Source: Pseudomonas reidholzensis
Lineage (GTDB): Bacteria; Pseudomonadota; Gammaproteobacteria; Pseudomonadales; Pseudomonadaceae
DNA length: 64,000 bases
Assembly (NCBI RefSeq): GCF_900536025.1
Contig: NZ_UNOZ01000008.1
Span: 40,655 to 104,654 of the forward strand
Direction of reading: 5' to 3'
The notes under the pieces were generated by a model that saw only the letters and a list, made by a program, of their open reading frames with translations, was not told the DNA's origin and made no database searches. Position numbers and translations under genes: made by a program. This document shows positions 63,650 to 64,000 of this stretch, one piece after another (position 1 is the first letter of the stretch; every line of letters starts with the position of its first letter).

Positions 63650-64000
63650 TCAGAAGCTGGCCTTGACCTGCAGACCTACCACCAACGCATTGTCGATGTT
63701 GGCCCCGGAGAACGCCCCCGGCTCGATGATGTACTGCACGTCCGGACGCAGGTTCAGCCAAGGCGTCGCCTGGTAGCCATAGCTCCGCTCGATCAACTGC
63801 TCGGCGCTGTCGATGTCCGGGAAGCCCTGGCCGCTGGCCAGGGCCGCGTCTTCCAGCACCTCACGGCTGCGCGGGTTAGGCTCGGCGCGCCCATAGCCCA
63901 GCGCCAGGGTGTCGCGAGGACGCCCTTCGAACGGCTTGTACAGCACCACGCCGGCGCCGTACCACTTGGTGAACGGCGAGGCGGCCTTGCTCGACGCCGA
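63650..64000 (-). CDS. OprB-type carbohydrate porin, C-terminal part only
   Basis: The frame is open to the window edge, so 116 codons of the 3' end are seen and the start lies beyond. The sequence (FTKWYGAGVVLYKPFEGRP, TLALGYGRAEPNPR, TPWLNLRPDVQYIIEPGAFS) has beta strands ending in a terminal Phe (VGLQVKASF), the outer-membrane barrel signature. It resembles the last strands of OprB. It converges with the deacylase gene. Confidence 0.8.
   Translation of the reverse strand, partial: SASSKAASPFTKWYGAGVVLYKPFEGRPRDTLALGYGRAEPNPRSREVLEDAALASGQGFPDIDSAEQLIERSYGYQATPWLNLRPDVQYIIEPGAFSGANIDNALVVGLQVKASF

Noticed and set aside
1..64000. tRNA, rRNA, CRISPR array, prophage or insertion sequence
   Set aside because: No cloverleaf-like segments, regular spacer arrays, integrase or transposase-like proteins, or matching terminal repeats were seen by reading both strands.

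Overview
The window looks like chromosome of a Pseudomonas of the P. putida/P. entomophila group. Base composition is GC-rich throughout. Five convergent gene ends carry REP-type inverted repeats with the typical Pseudomonas core (GTAGGAGCGGGCTTGCCCGCGA or close variants). The gene content also fits: a lexA2-imuA-imuB-dnaE2 mutagenesis cassette, a MexEF-OprN-type efflux operon, a 358-residue 4-hydroxyphenylpyruvate dioxygenase and a PrtI/PrtR-like ECF sigma/anti-sigma pair. I saw no phage, integrase, transposase, tRNA, rRNA or CRISPR. This is a patchwork of small metabolic and regulatory modules, not a mobile island.

Layout. 1-1545: 3' part of a hybrid histidine kinase. 1561-8450: an organosulfur-type cluster of a LacI regulator with two near-perfect operators, a TonB-dependent receptor, a DszA/NtaA-type flavin monooxygenase, an aldo-keto reductase and a sulfonate-type binding protein with no ABC partner genes. 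8558-18213: GNAT, LysE, alpha/beta hydrolase, EmrAB-type efflux pair with AraC regulator, DUF4157 protein, TetR/SDR/isomerase, and a frameshifted DUF1835 gene. 18364-23576: XRE-cupin regulator with a small coupled gene, MFS pump, and a cytochrome b561/catalase-like peroxidase pair divergent from an ECF sigma/anti-sigma pair. The two ECF transcription units share back-to-back copies of one promoter motif. 23857-30347: HAD phosphatase divergent from the lexA2-imuA-imuB-dnaE2 cassette, which has a LexA2-type box.

30357-33581: aldo-keto reductase and LysR divergent from a two-subunit 3-oxoacid CoA-transferase. 33666-34923: a small lipoprotein, then about 900 bases of non-coding DNA with two inverted copies of a 250-base Pseudomonas intergenic repeat, each with a hairpin kept by compensating changes. 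34924-38714: DapA-like aldolase/lyase and class II aldolase divergent from an XRE-cupin regulator, then AraC and LysE genes. 38901-41414: TerC/CBS membrane protein with a proline-rich leader ORF, and a RarD-like permease. 41448-45218: hpd between two CSS-domain genes, one with EAL and one without. 45351-51132: DJ-1/PfpI protein, two convergent hybrid kinases and a TPR/HEAT protein.

51316-57161: mexE-mexF-oprN-type operon with terminator. 57439-63620: MFS transporter, LysR, RidA plus FAD monooxygenase, then DUF1028 plus an ArgE-type deacylase. This last set looks like an uncharacterised catabolic pathway for an N-containing compound. 63650-64000: C-terminal end of an OprB-type porin. The signals I rate most worth checking are the paired ECF promoters, the 250-base repeat pair with a covarying hairpin, the coupled proline-rich leader before the TerC-family gene, the LacI-controlled sulfur-type cluster, and the RidA/FMO/DUF1028/ArgE cluster.
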